DNA from: Chryseobacterium edaphi
GTDB lineage: Bacteria > Bacteroidota > Bacteroidia > Flavobacteriales > Weeksellaceae
NCBI RefSeq assembly: GCF_025628985.1
Contig: NZ_JAOTEM010000002.1
Location: 558,001 to 622,000, forward strand
Direction of reading: 5' to 3'
Length of the DNA: 64,000 nt
Below are positions 8,947 to 16,673 of this stretch, in pieces. The position numbers and the translations under genes are program-made. How positions within the stretch are numbered: position 1 is the first letter of the stretch; each line of letters begins with the position of its first letter. The notes under the pieces are model-generated. The model saw only the letters and a program-made list of their open reading frames with translations, made no database searches and had not been told where the DNA came from.

Positions 8947-9780
8947 CTAATACGCCCTCGAATACGATTTCTTCTCCTCCAAAAACTCTGCTTTTTTTCC
9001 ATCTCCGGTTCTGAAAAGAGTTTTAATTGTAATTCTGTTCTTGTCACCCGTTGAACTTGGAAGAAATGTGACAAAATGCAGATGTGGTCCGTTGCTCCAG
9101 CCTGTATTTCCGCTCAATGCGATAAGTTGACCTTTTGTAACTTTATCTCCGATATTGACTTTTGCACCGTTCTGTTGAATATGAAAGTATTGCGCAATCG
9201 TTCCATCAGAATGCAGAATCGAAACATAATTTCCAAAAGGAGCGCAACTTCTGGTTGGGCAACTTCTATTATTACTTTGAAGAACATCTATTACCAAGCC
9301 TTCTCTCGCAGCCAAGATTTCTGTTCCTTCAGGCATCACGAAATCTAAAGAATTTTCGTTCTGATGAGAAAATGTTCCGTTGTAACCTTGATACATTAGA
9401 AAAGCTTTTCCTTTTCGAAAAGGCAGGTCATATTGGTAAGTGTTGTCGTAATTTTTAATCGTTATATCTCCAATGTACATCATATAACCCGGCATTTTTT
9501 TAATTGCCCATCCCTTCTTTTTATCATTGACTACAAAATAGGTAACTCTCTGTTTTGTCGTTTTTGCAGGAATGACCTGAGTGGTTTTAAACAATTCAGG
9601 TTTCTTTAAATTTTCTGTTTCAGGTTGGCTATTGAAGACTAACGAAACAGGATAAATCTCCTGATTGTCTACGTAGAATGTAATAGAATCTCCTTTTCTC
9701 TCGTTGTACATCTTTACGTTTTTCTGAGAGAATAGAATTGTGAATTGACTGATTAATATGACAATGAAAAGTTTTTTCAT
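8947..9780 (-). CDS. Secreted M23 (LytM-type) peptidoglycan endopeptidase
   Basis: This enzyme is predicted to cut peptide cross-links of the cell wall in the periplasm. The 277-aa product has a signal peptide (MKKLFIVILISQFTILFS), an N-terminal beta region and a C-terminal M23 domain. The zinc ligands are all present: H139 and D146 in SHQNENSLDF, and H233 and H235 in GPHLHF. The PEGTEILAA turn after Asp is also typical. The next gene starts 16 bp downstream, so the three genes from 9780 to 7634 may be co-transcribed. Confidence 0.92.
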   Translation of the reverse strand: MKKLFIVILISQFTILFSQKNVKMYNERKGDSITFYVDNQEIYPVSLVFNSQPETENLKKPELFKTTQVIPAKTTKQRVTYFVVNDKKKGWAIKKMPGYMMYIGDITIKNYDNTYQYDLPFRKGKAFLMYQGYNGTFSHQNENSLDFVMPEGTEILAAREGLVIDVLQSNNRSCPTRSCAPFGNYVSILHSDGTIAQYFHIQQNGAKVNIGDKVTKGQLIALSGNTGWSNGPHLHFVTFLPSSTGDKNRITIKTLFRTGDGKKAEFLEEKKSYSRAY

Positions 9781-10078
9781 TTTTTAAAGCTTTGTTTGAA
9801 ATTTTAGTTTTTAAATCATTAAGAGTATTTAGTTTTTAAGCTAAAAGCAATCAGATTTTTTAAGATTTACTAAAGTAAATGATTAAACATAGTGCTTAAA
9901 TCAATATTATTGATCCTTAATAATTCTCAAATGCTTATAATTCTTAATGGTTAAAAAAAGTTTTGAGAACGATTTTAAAGCACTCATTAAAATCTTTTTA
10001 CAATGATAGACCATTTTTACAGATAATAAAAGGCTCTCTTTATTAAAATTGTTAAATTTACCATCGAAAAGCTATTCA

Positions 10079-10837
10079 ATGAATTCTATCGTAATCAATG
10101 TTGGAAACAGCAATATCAGATTTGGTCTTTTTGATGATGACAATTGTGATATCTCTTGGGTAATCAATACGAAACCGTACAGAACTGCAGATGAACTTCA
10201 TGGTCAGATGTTGATTTTATATCAAACCTATAAAATAGATCCTAAAAAGATTGAAAAAATAATCATTGGTTCCGTGGTTCCGCAACTGACGAGGGAAATC
10301 AATTCGGCAATAAGAAAAATTCACGGGATCGTTCCCATTATGGTAGATCGTACGACGCCGTCAGAAGTGGTCGCAAAATCTAAACAGATGGGAACAGATA
10401 TTTATGCTAATCTTGTTGCAGCACATAATCTGTATCCCGATAGAAAAAAAATCGTGCTTGATTTTGGTACAGCACTTACCGCAAGTTGTGTTGCTGAAAA
10501 CGGTGAAACTTTGGGGGTGATTATTGCCCCGGGAATCGTGACTTCTTTAAATTCTCTGATCAGTCAGACCGCTCAGCTTCCTGAGATTGAACTGGTAAAA
10601 CCGAAATCTGTTTTAGGTTTAGATACTATCAGTTGTATGCAGAGTGGGATGGTTTATGGTTTCCTCGGAATGGTAGAAGGTTTCATCGACCGTATTAACG
10701 ATGAGGTAAATGATGATTGTTTTGTCATCGCAACAGGAGGTGTTTCTCATGTGTACAAACCATTGACCGATAAAATACATATTGCAGACCGACTGCATAC
10801 CTTAAAAGGACTTTATTTCTTAGGGAAAGATATATAA
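10079..10837 (+). CDS. coaX: Type III pantothenate kinase
   Basis: CoaX phosphorylates pantothenate, the first step of coenzyme A synthesis. It belongs to the ASKHA fold and, unlike CoaA, is not feedback-inhibited by CoA. The 252-aa product shows the N-terminal phosphate loop with NVGNSNIRFGLFDDD, the second phosphate motif DFGTALTAS, and the GGVSH adenosine motif near the C-terminus. The start is the ATG at 10079; an upstream TTG adds residues without family likeness. It ends 7 bp before a shared hairpin terminator. Confidence 0.95.
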   Translation: MNSIVINVGNSNIRFGLFDDDNCDISWVINTKPYRTADELHGQMLILYQTYKIDPKKIEKIIIGSVVPQLTREINSAIRKIHGIVPIMVDRTTPSEVVAKSKQMGTDIYANLVAAHNLYPDRKKIVLDFGTALTASCVAENGETLGVIIAPGIVTSLNSLISQTAQLPEIELVKPKSVLGLDTISCMQSGMVYGFLGMVEGFIDRINDEVNDDCFVIATGGVSHVYKPLTDKIHIADRLHTLKGLYFLGKDI

Positions 10838-10843
10838 AAGAAA

Positions 10844-10867
10844 ACAGCCTCGAAAGGCTGTTTTTTG
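10844..10867. terminator. Bidirectional terminator (coaX / GG-leader peptide gene)
   Basis: AACAGCCT-CGAA-AGGCTGTT forms a strong stem, with a T run on the plus strand and an A run on the other side. It can end both coaX and the convergent small gene at 10871-11050. Confidence 0.8.
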
Positions 10868-10870
10868 TTT

Positions 10871-11050
10871 TTAAAGACCACCGCAAGCATCACATTCTAC
10901 TAACGGATAAACCCATGTTCCATTTTCATCCTGGAAAGGCAGATTTCTGCATCCTATTTTTCTTACTCCGTTTTGATCGATGTAGAAACATTGATCAGGA
11001 CGAATTCCTCCATTAATTTTTGCAGTTTCTTTTCTTGTTAATTTTCTCAT
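10871..11050 (-). CDS. Small double-glycine-leader peptide (bacteriocin-like)
   Basis: An ATG at 11048-11050 opens a 59-aa frame ending TAA at 10871. The N-terminus MRKLTRKETAKINGG has the charged leader ending in Gly-Gly used by peptides exported through peptidase-containing ABC transporters. The mature part would have about 44 residues with four cysteines: one near its start, one mid-way, and CDAC before the C-terminal GGL. Such small proteins are frequent in Chryseobacterium and are annotated bacteriocin-like. No transporter or modification enzyme is adjacent, so export would depend on one elsewhere. It shares a terminator with coaX. Activity is unknown. Confidence 0.75.
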   Translation of the reverse strand: MRKLTRKETAKINGGIRPDQCFYIDQNGVRKIGCRNLPFQDENGTWVYPLVECDACGGL

Positions 11051-11264
11051 AGTTGTAAATATTTTGTTGTAATCAAATATATAAATTAATTCAACACAAA
11101 ATGATTAAACTTTAAAAATTAACATTTGAAATTTATAAAAAGCAGTATTATAGCTTTGCAATTGCGTATTTATCACTTCAATCTAGTAGTAACTAAAAAA
11201 AAATATAGAAGGTCAGATTTAAATTCTGGTTAATTCTTAGCCTTAAACTAACCTCAACCTCAAT

Positions 11265-11696
11265 CTACCTTTTCGATTTAAAAAACTCTTTCACAATAGA
11301 AGAGCACTCGTTTTCCATAACTCCGGTGACGATCTCTGTTTTTGGATGAAGCGTTAAATTTTTATTAATAAATCCACGCTGTTCGTCTCTTGCACCAATC
11401 ACTACTTTTGAAATCTGCGACCACGAAAGCGCTCCGGAACACATTACACAAGGTTCCAAAGTCACATATAAAGTACAGTTGATCAGATATTTTCCACCCA
11501 GAAAATTAGCGGCAGAAGTAATGGCCTGCATTTCGGCATGAGCGGTGACGTCGTTTAAAGTTTCTGTAAGATTATGCGATCTTGCAATCACCCGGTTGTT
11601 GGAAACGATAACGCAACCAATTGGAACCTCATCTTTTTCAAATGCGGTTTCGGCCTCGTTAAGAGCCATTTTCATAAAATATTCATCGGTAAACAT
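11265..11696 (-). CDS. tadA: tRNA-specific adenosine deaminase
   Basis: This cytidine-deaminase-fold enzyme converts A34 to inosine in the tRNA-Arg(ACG) anticodon. The 143-aa product shows the zinc and catalytic motifs H53-A-E55 (TAHAEMQ) and PCVMC with C83 and C86. The VPIGCVIV strand and the Asn-containing HNLTET loop are typical of the TadA/GuaD branch. Length matches TadA. A guanine deaminase role cannot be fully excluded without comparison, but TadA is expected once per genome and fits best. Confidence 0.88.
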   Translation of the reverse strand: MFTDEYFMKMALNEAETAFEKDEVPIGCVIVSNNRVIARSHNLTETLNDVTAHAEMQAITSAANFLGGKYLINCTLYVTLEPCVMCSGALSWSQISKVVIGARDEQRGFINKNLTLHPKTEIVTGVMENECSSIVKEFFKSKR

Positions 11697-11702
11697 AAAA
11701 AT

Positions 11703-11731
11703 AAAAGCTTAGTACAAAACTAAGCTTTTCA
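11703..11731 (-). terminator. Rho-independent terminator
   Basis: AAAAGCTTAG and CTAAGCTTTT form a 10-bp stem with a short loop. On the minus strand it follows the gene ending at 11752. Confidence 0.7.
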
Positions 11732-11751
11732 TTAAAATATATTTTAAATAA

Positions 11752-12300
11752 TTAGAATCGATAACCTATACCGCCCATAACTTTTCCTGTAAGTTCTCCG
11801 ATGTCATATTTGTCAAAATTACCAAATCTTCTCGCAATACCTCCACTTGCTTCTATTACCAGTCGGTTTTTGATTACCCATTTTCCTCCGACACCAAAAC
11901 CAATTCCTACAGTTGTAGAATTTTTCTTCGCATCATTGATATAGAAATAGCTATTTGTGATATCATCGTACCGATAACTGTAATAAGCATCATTTTGAAA
12001 TGTTACCGGAATAAAACCTTCAAAGAAAAAACCTGAAGCATATTTCTTTCCCATATAGTACCTGAAATAAGGTGAGAATTGCTTAAAGTCATCTACTTCA
12101 CTGCTTAAAGTAATCATGGCATTGATCCCGATACCCATATCTTTTTTAATCAATCTTTCGTAAGATACATTGGCCATTGGAACTGCGATCAGTAAGATCG
12201 GATCTGCGAGAATATCGTTTTTTCTTTGTTTGTCGGTTTCCTGTGCATGAATGCTTAATGTTCCTAGAATCAGGGCGATTGCCAATAAAAATTGTTTCAT
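11752..12300 (-). CDS. Outer-membrane beta-barrel-like protein
   Basis: The 182-aa product has a signal peptide (MKQFLLAIALILGTLSIHAQ). The rest is glycine- and aromatic-rich alternating strands such as GFFFEGFIPVTF, ending GGIGYRF. A terminal Phe is the usual signature for BAM-assembled outer-membrane proteins. It resembles DUF3575-type proteins, which are small barrels of unknown role. The ATG at 12300 is preferred over one at 12327 because the signal peptide then starts at residue 1. Confidence 0.75.
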   Translation of the reverse strand: MKQFLLAIALILGTLSIHAQETDKQRKNDILADPILLIAVPMANVSYERLIKKDMGIGINAMITLSSEVDDFKQFSPYFRYYMGKKYASGFFFEGFIPVTFQNDAYYSYRYDDITNSYFYINDAKKNSTTVGIGFGVGGKWVIKNRLVIEASGGIARRFGNFDKYDIGELTGKVMGGIGYRF

Positions 12301-12358
12301 ATAAGTATTTTGGGCAAAAATACTCATTTAAACGAAACAGCAAAGAAATTTTAGAAAT

Positions 12359-12988
12359 CTACTCAATATTTAATGTTAAAGGAAGTTTGAAGCGGTATCT
12401 CACAGGATCTCCATTAATGACAGCCGGAGAAAATTTCCCTGAAAGAGAATATAAAGCGATCTCTGCCTGTCGGTTGAACGTAAAATTATCACCTTCAGCT
12501 TTTACATTGCTGATTTTGCCGTTTTTTTCAACAACAAAAGCGACATTGGTTTTTACAGGATTGGTTTCGGAAAATACGGCATCACTATAAAAAAGATTGG
12601 CAACTTCCTGTCTCAAGGCATTGATTCCACCGGGATAATCTGCAGTTTTATCTGTAAAAGGGAAAATTTCACTTTGATCTGTTGAAGAGTTTAATTTTTT
12701 TTCTAAATTTAAATTAGATAAATCCTCAGTATTTCTTACTTTCAGCAAAGCTCCAACAAGTGCTGTGTTTTCAATACTGTCCATTTTTTTCATGAAGAAT
12801 AAGAAATCCTGTTTGATGGAAGCCTTGATAATGTTGTTTGGTTCTGCGTCAAATTTCTTCTTAAACTCAGTGTTCAGCATACTTCTGTGCTGATTATAAT
12901 AGTTTTTTACCTGCCTGAATTCTTCTGTCTGCTGAGAAAAGCAAAAAGCTGAAATGAATAAGAAAAAATAAAGAAACAGTGATTTCAA
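12359..12988 (-). CDS. Periplasmic TonB C-terminal-domain protein
   Basis: The 209-aa protein carries a signal peptide (MKSLFLYFFLFISAFCFSQ) and a TonB-like C-terminal domain from about residue 118. That domain begins YPGGINALRQEVA and continues with FVVEKNGKISNVKAEG, then the RQAEIALYSL helix and the closing strands. The middle segment is charged and helical. There is no Pro-rich spanner and no obvious uncleaved anchor, so it may be a free periplasmic domain rather than a true energy transducer. Confidence 0.8.
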   Translation of the reverse strand: MKSLFLYFFLFISAFCFSQQTEEFRQVKNYYNQHRSMLNTEFKKKFDAEPNNIIKASIKQDFLFFMKKMDSIENTALVGALLKVRNTEDLSNLNLEKKLNSSTDQSEIFPFTDKTADYPGGINALRQEVANLFYSDAVFSETNPVKTNVAFVVEKNGKISNVKAEGDNFTFNRQAEIALYSLSGKFSPAVINGDPVRYRFKLPLTLNIE

Positions 12989-13033
12989 ACCTGTATATTT
13001 ATGTAAATGTAGTCAAAAAATGAATATACAGAC

Positions 13034-13957
13034 TTACAATTCTTCTGAATAGTTGCCTAAAGAAGCTTGTAAATGAGTACGAATTTCATCAACTAAAGTT
13101 TTAGGTTCTAAAACGGTTACCTCTTTTCCATACGAGAGAATTTCCTGCATGAAGTCGTAAGTAGGATGGAGGAAGAACTCAAAATAGATTTCTTCCGGAG
13201 TTTCTCTGGTTTCTTTCTGTGATTGGTGCAATGCAAAACTTCTGATGTATTCTCCCTGATGTCGGCTACATTTCAAAACAATTCTTTGAGGGTTTTGTTC
13301 CGTAAGATTCATAACGCCAAAAGCATTTTTGAAATGTTCTCTGAAATTGAATTTATATTTTTCTCTGAATTTATTTTTTGTGACATCCAGATAATTAATT
13401 CTGTCTAAACCGAATGACTTTAAGGCTTTATCTTTCGTGTCAATGGCAATCAGATACCATCTGTCTTTTGATTCTTTCAAAGCCAGAGGATGAACTTTAC
13501 GGGAAGTCATCAGTTTGTTTTTGTAATTGTAATGCTCAAAAGTCACGACTCTCTTATTGCGAATCGCAAAGAAAAGATCATAAAAATGCTCAACTCCGGT
13601 TGGTTTTCTGCTTTCAAAAAAGATGAAATCGGCAAAATCGGGATGTACATTTAATGCGTTGCTTACCTGAAAAGATTCGAGAAGTTTTTGGTTGTACTCA
13701 TCGACTTCCATCATTGGTCGGCTTTCGATATAATATCGGTTGTCACCTTTCTTTTTGTTGTGAATGGAAAGATTGAAAAGATTTGAAATCTCACGGATAT
13801 CCCTTTGCAAAGTACGGATCGAATAGCTCTTAATTCCTGCATCCTGAAATTCGAAAGAGTTGAGCAGATACTCTTCAAGTTGTGAATAGTTAGCAGGAGC
13901 GCTTTCTAATTTTTTGATGATCAGGGCATATCTTGTAAGGTAAAAATCTTTTTTCAT
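13034..13957 (-). CDS. WYL-domain transcriptional regulator
   Basis: The 307-aa protein has an N-terminal winged helix (about residues 1-80, with YSIRTLQRDIREI as the recognition segment) and a WYL domain from about residue 125. The WYL core is visible in HPLALKESKDRWYLIAID and FGLDRINYLDV. WYL regulators sense nucleic acid or nucleotide ligands and often guard defence or DNA-damage genes. Here it borders the accessory island, but control of the island is only a guess. A C-terminal WCX-like extension completes the family architecture. Confidence 0.88.
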   Translation of the reverse strand: MKKDFYLTRYALIIKKLESAPANYSQLEEYLLNSFEFQDAGIKSYSIRTLQRDIREISNLFNLSIHNKKKGDNRYYIESRPMMEVDEYNQKLLESFQVSNALNVHPDFADFIFFESRKPTGVEHFYDLFFAIRNKRVVTFEHYNYKNKLMTSRKVHPLALKESKDRWYLIAIDTKDKALKSFGLDRINYLDVTKNKFREKYKFNFREHFKNAFGVMNLTEQNPQRIVLKCSRHQGEYIRSFALHQSQKETRETPEEIYFEFFLHPTYDFMQEILSYGKEVTVLEPKTLVDEIRTHLQASLGNYSEEL

Positions 13958-14110
13958 GTTTGAATTTTGTATTACAAATATATACGGTTAATGCGACAAA
14001 AGGTGTCGTGTTTTATTTTTGTGGATAAGTTTTTGGGAATATATTTTAAAATTAATAGACATTCATACTACCAAAAACAAACTTTTAAAACTCCGTTAAT
14101 TCTAGTAGCA
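13958..14110. other. Intergenic spacer, no gene seen
   Basis: This AT-rich stretch lies upstream of the WYL regulator and leads into the 22-bp repeat array. It presumably holds the regulator's promoter. I see no coding signal. Confidence 0.4.
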
Positions 14111-14414
14111 GAGTGTAGTGAAAACTATCTTAGCTTAAGCGATCAATTTGTTTATATTCATCTACCCATTCTCCAACCACCTGTAGTCACTTGCAAAAAT
14201 ATCTTTATCAGGTTGTATAAGTATATGAAATTGCTTTGCAAAGTGCCTCTAATCATTATCATAACTGTCTGCAACCACTTATGGAAGTGTCTTTAATAGG
14301 TTATGTAAGTGTCTGAAGGTACTTCGTAACTGTCTACGAATACTATAATAAGTGTCTTTAACCACTTCATTAAGAGGATGTATATCTTCATTAACGGTCT
14401 CCAGCCACTTTGGA
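14111..14414. repeat. Degenerate 22-bp tandem repeat array
   Basis: From 14197 to 14414 ten consecutive units of 21 or 22 bp can be laid end to end, starting at 14197, 14219, 14241, 14263, 14285, 14307, 14328, 14350, 14372 and 14393. The consensus is near AAGTGTCTTTAACCACTT plus four variable bases. Weaker units continue upstream at 14175 and 14153 and perhaps to 14111. Each good unit holds the inverted pair AAGTG...CACTT. The period is not a multiple of three and no frame spans the array, so it is not coding. It is not CRISPR, since there are no spacers. Confidence 0.75.
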
Positions 14415-14548
14415 AGGAGTTATACCCCCTTACCTAACCCCCTGTTAGAATCTTTGTGTAGCTGGATTTGTAATGCGACCCATCATTATATGTTTTATAA
14501 AGATAAAAAATTATACAATCTGAGAGAATGAAGTTTTAAAACGAAAAA
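14415..14548. other. Intergenic remainder, no gene seen
   Basis: This stretch has a C-rich patch around 14424-14442 and no frame worth calling. It separates the repeat array from REP copy A. Confidence 0.35.
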
Positions 14549-14574
14549 GCCACACGATGTAATCATGCTGCAGC
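14549..14574 (+). repeat. REP palindrome, copy A
   Basis: The 26 bp begin GCCACACGAT and end ATGCTGCAGC. They match copies at 16648-16673 and 15997-16022 (inverted). The GCAGC end abuts the truncated DUF2931-like remnant directly. Confidence 0.75.
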
Positions 14575-14650
14575 GAGGCGAGCAGACCCGGGTTGCCATT
14601 GATATTTGTTTTTTTTGACAGGAGGATAATAACAAACTAAGAAACATCAT
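14575..14650 (-). pseudogene. 5' remnant of a second DUF2931-type lipoprotein gene
   Basis: From ATG at 14648-14650 the frame reads MMFLSLLLSSCQKK, a lipoprotein signal parallel to LLMISLSFLQSCNKKK of the intact gene at 14844-15878. After one frameshift it continues KYQWQPGSA, parallel to KYRWEPGISA. It then stops being recognisable exactly at the REP palindrome. I infer that the rest of the gene was lost at that breakpoint. Confidence 0.65.
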
Positions 14651-14800
14651 AGGCAGCCACCTTCAGGGCATTAGTCTCTCTTTGATAGGGGGGGTGTATT
14701 CTTTTGCATCGGTAAAATGTGACACGTTTGCATAAGCTAAGTTATAATGTCTCAGCATTTCTGCTAAAGATGACTCTAAATTCGCAGATAAATGACAAAT
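14637..14800 (-). pseudogene. 3' remnant of a toxin-like gene, decayed copy
   Basis: Minus-strand translation gives HLSANLESSLAEML, then RHYNLAYANVSHFTDAKEY, then, after a frameshift, ALKVAAYDVS and a stop at 14637. It parallels the better-kept remnant at 15802-15990, which reads HLSANFNAPLADAL, HYNFAYANIPHFTDEKEF and ends VLAAYDKS. It also overlaps the start of a DUF2931-type gene in the same way. This shows a duplicated two-gene module of which this copy is dead. Confidence 0.65.
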
Positions 14801-14809
14801 TAGAATAAA

Positions 14810-14836
14810 ACGGGCTGTTAAAAATAACAGCCCGTT
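14810..14836 (-). terminator. Rho-independent terminator
   Basis: AACGGGCTGTTA / TAACAGCCCGTTT forms a long stem just after the DUF2931-type gene, with T-rich sequence beyond on the minus strand. Confidence 0.8.
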
Positions 14837-14843
14837 TATAAAA

Positions 14844-15878
14844 TTAAGGAATGAAGTACTCTACTTCTGTGGCATAAGCATATTCATTATCTTTTTTTTC
14901 TTTCTCTGTTGGTTGTACATTTCTAAATCTTAGTATTTTTTCTTTTATACCTTTGGATACTAAGTATAAATTAGCATGCACATCATCATTTTCTATTTCT
15001 AATCTGAAAATAATTGTTTCTAAAGATTTCTGTTTCACAAGGTTTTTAAATCCTTTTGGGATGATAACTTTAGAACAATAAAATATTTCTTTAGATTTTC
15101 CCCGCCATCCCAGTTCCATTTCTACGGGCAATTTTTTATGAAACTTTTTCCATATTCCTATTCCTTGTTCAAAAGTACCGTCTTGTGTAGTATAACTAAA
15201 TTCTATTTCTCTTTTATTTGGTTTATTAAAATCAAAATACATATCATACACCTTTTCATTATTTGCCCATGCTTCGTAAGGAATACCATGGTTTTGCCAG
15301 TAGGTGTAATATTTACCCCAATTCTCAAAATTCTTTACTTTATAACGTTCATTAGCAGTATTATCATAGCTTCCATTTAACTTTGCCTTTACTACTTCTA
15401 TATTTACATATTCATTTGCTTTTTGATCTAAAGCTTGAAACCAAACCCGTATCCAGCCTCCAGATGCCATACCGACCACCAAATGTCCCAAATTATCTTC
15501 GTCATCCAGATTATATTCATTAAACAAATCTCTAATCTTTTCTTGGGGAAGCAAGACCTTTCCTTCATAAGTATAATTCTCTGCACAACTAGCATAATGA
15601 ATAAGTACTTCCCGTGGAACATTTTTCCATTTCTCCCCAACCACACTTCCATAGGTTTCCCCCCAACCTGGATCAATGTTGATAGTACTTCCATTTCCTG
15701 CATTACCGAAACTAACTCTTATATCTCCAACAGGATAATATTTGGGAGCCGAAATACCTGGCTCCCATCTGTACTTTTTTTTATTACAAGACTGTAAAAA
15801 ACTAAGACTTATCATAAGCAGCCAAAACAGGCGTGCAGTATTTTCTTTTGTAAGGAGGATTTTTAAATTCTTTTTCAT
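14844..15878 (-). CDS. DUF2931-type lipoprotein, candidate immunity protein
   Basis: The 344-aa product begins with a basic region and a hydrophobic stretch ending in the lipobox LQSC (Cys31), so it is predicted to be a lipoprotein. The body contains VVGMASGGWIRVWFQ and YVNIEVVKAKLNGSYDN, which I associate with DUF2931. It overlaps the 3' end of a toxin-like remnant by 77 bp (14 bp if a later Met at 15815 is the start), which suggests the two were translationally coupled as toxin and immunity. I kept 15878 because it gives a normal signal peptide with a positive N-region. The immunity role is inferred from position only. Confidence 0.7.
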   Translation of the reverse strand: MKKNLKILLTKENTARLFWLLMISLSFLQSCNKKKYRWEPGISAPKYYPVGDIRVSFGNAGNGSTINIDPGWGETYGSVVGEKWKNVPREVLIHYASCAENYTYEGKVLLPQEKIRDLFNEYNLDDEDNLGHLVVGMASGGWIRVWFQALDQKANEYVNIEVVKAKLNGSYDNTANERYKVKNFENWGKYYTYWQNHGIPYEAWANNEKVYDMYFDFNKPNKREIEFSYTTQDGTFEQGIGIWKKFHKKLPVEMELGWRGKSKEIFYCSKVIIPKGFKNLVKQKSLETIIFRLEIENDDVHANLYLVSKGIKEKILRFRNVQPTEKEKKDNEYAYATEVEYFIP

Positions 15879-15990
15879 CGGTAAAGTGGGGTATATTGGC
15901 ATAAGCAAAATTATAATGATCTAATGCATCAGCTAAAGGAGCATTGAAATTTGCAGATAAATGTACAAAATTCTCCATAACATAGCTGTT
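15802..15990 (-). pseudogene. 3' remnant of a toxin-like gene next to the DUF2931 gene
   Basis: The frame from MENFVHLSANFNAP (Met at 15978) to VLAAYDKS-stop at 15802 is open for 58 codons. It stays open a few codons further upstream (WNSYV) until the REP palindrome at 15997-16022. It has no start of its own and reads like the C-terminus of a larger protein cut at the REP. A decayed parallel copy lies at 14637-14800. I do not recognise the family. Confidence 0.6.
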
Positions 15991-15996
15991 CCACCC

Positions 15997-16022
15997 GCTG
16001 CCGCACGAATCCTTTCGTGTGG
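15997..16022 (-). repeat. REP palindrome, copy B (inverted)
   Basis: On the minus strand it reads CCACACGAAAGG followed by ATTCGTGCGGCAGC, the same element as copies A and C but inverted. It sits just downstream of the RAYT gene. Its GCAGC end abuts the toxin remnant. Confidence 0.75.
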
Positions 16023-16028
16023 TTCTTC

Positions 16029-16595
16029 TTACAAACCAAGCATTTTAAAAACTACAATGTCTTCCAATAAACCTTTCTCATCAGAATAATCTACTGCGCT
16101 GCTGTATCTATAATCTTCCGCACGGAAAACCAAACCTGCCTCAACTGGATTTTGATGTACATAATTAATTTTTTGATTGATTACATGATTGCTCCATAAC
16201 TCAATAGGTTTATTATCATGTCTCCAAAATTGATATTGTTTCACATTGGAAGTTTTTGAACCTTCCTGAAGAAAGAAATTCAGCAAGAACTCTTTTCTGC
16301 TTTCTCTAAGATTTTCTTTAATAGCCTGAACAATTGCCTTGCTTGTAAATCTTTTGAAATCACCGATCAAAAGTTCTGGTTTCTGCTCAGCGATACTTCT
16401 GAAAACTAAATGTACATGGCTTGACATGATACACTATGCGTGAATTTCCATACCATTATTCTTTTGGCAAAATCTCAAGCTTTCTAAAAGAATTTCTTTG
16501 TATTCATTTCGGATAAATACATCTAGCCATCCTACTACAGCAAAACTTATGAAATATAATCCTTCGGGATTGTGGAATTTGTAATTTCTACTCAT
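16029..16595 (-). pseudogene. REP-associated tyrosine transposase (RAYT), in-frame TAG
   Basis: The full frame of 188 codons runs from ATG at 16595 (MSRNYKFHNPEGLYFISFAV) to the stop at 16029. It is an HUH/Y1 transposase of the IS200-like REP-associated class. The metal-binding HUH motif is in MSSHVHLVF, and NPVEAGLVFRAEDYRYSS is the typical C-terminal signature. Codon 54 (16434-16436) is TAG where relatives would have a Tyr codon in EIHAYCIMSSHVHLV. Translation would stop before the catalytic motif unless it is read through or restarts at MSSHV (16427). It is flanked by REP copies B and C in inverted orientation, the classic REP-RAYT arrangement. Confidence 0.88.
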
Positions 16596-16647
16596 CTTTA
16601 TGTTTTAATTAAAGATAGAAAAAAATAGAAAGCTTGTAATAGAAAAA

Positions 16648-16673
16648 GCCACACGATACAATCGTGCGGCAGC
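16648..16673 (+). repeat. REP palindrome, copy C
   Basis: The 26 bp read GCCACACGATACAATCGTGC followed by GGCAGC. The arms CACGAT/ATCGTG are perfect. It lies upstream of the RAYT gene, and its GCAGC end abuts an orphan toxin-tip fragment. Confidence 0.8.

Noticed and set aside
8931..9074. N-terminal extension of the NTR-like protein overlapping the M23 gene
   Set aside because: It translates the M23 coding region in another frame and has Arg-rich, non-natural composition; a signal peptide begins at 8930.
14111..14414. CRISPR array
   Set aside because: The units are contiguous and degenerate with no unique spacers, and no cas gene is near.
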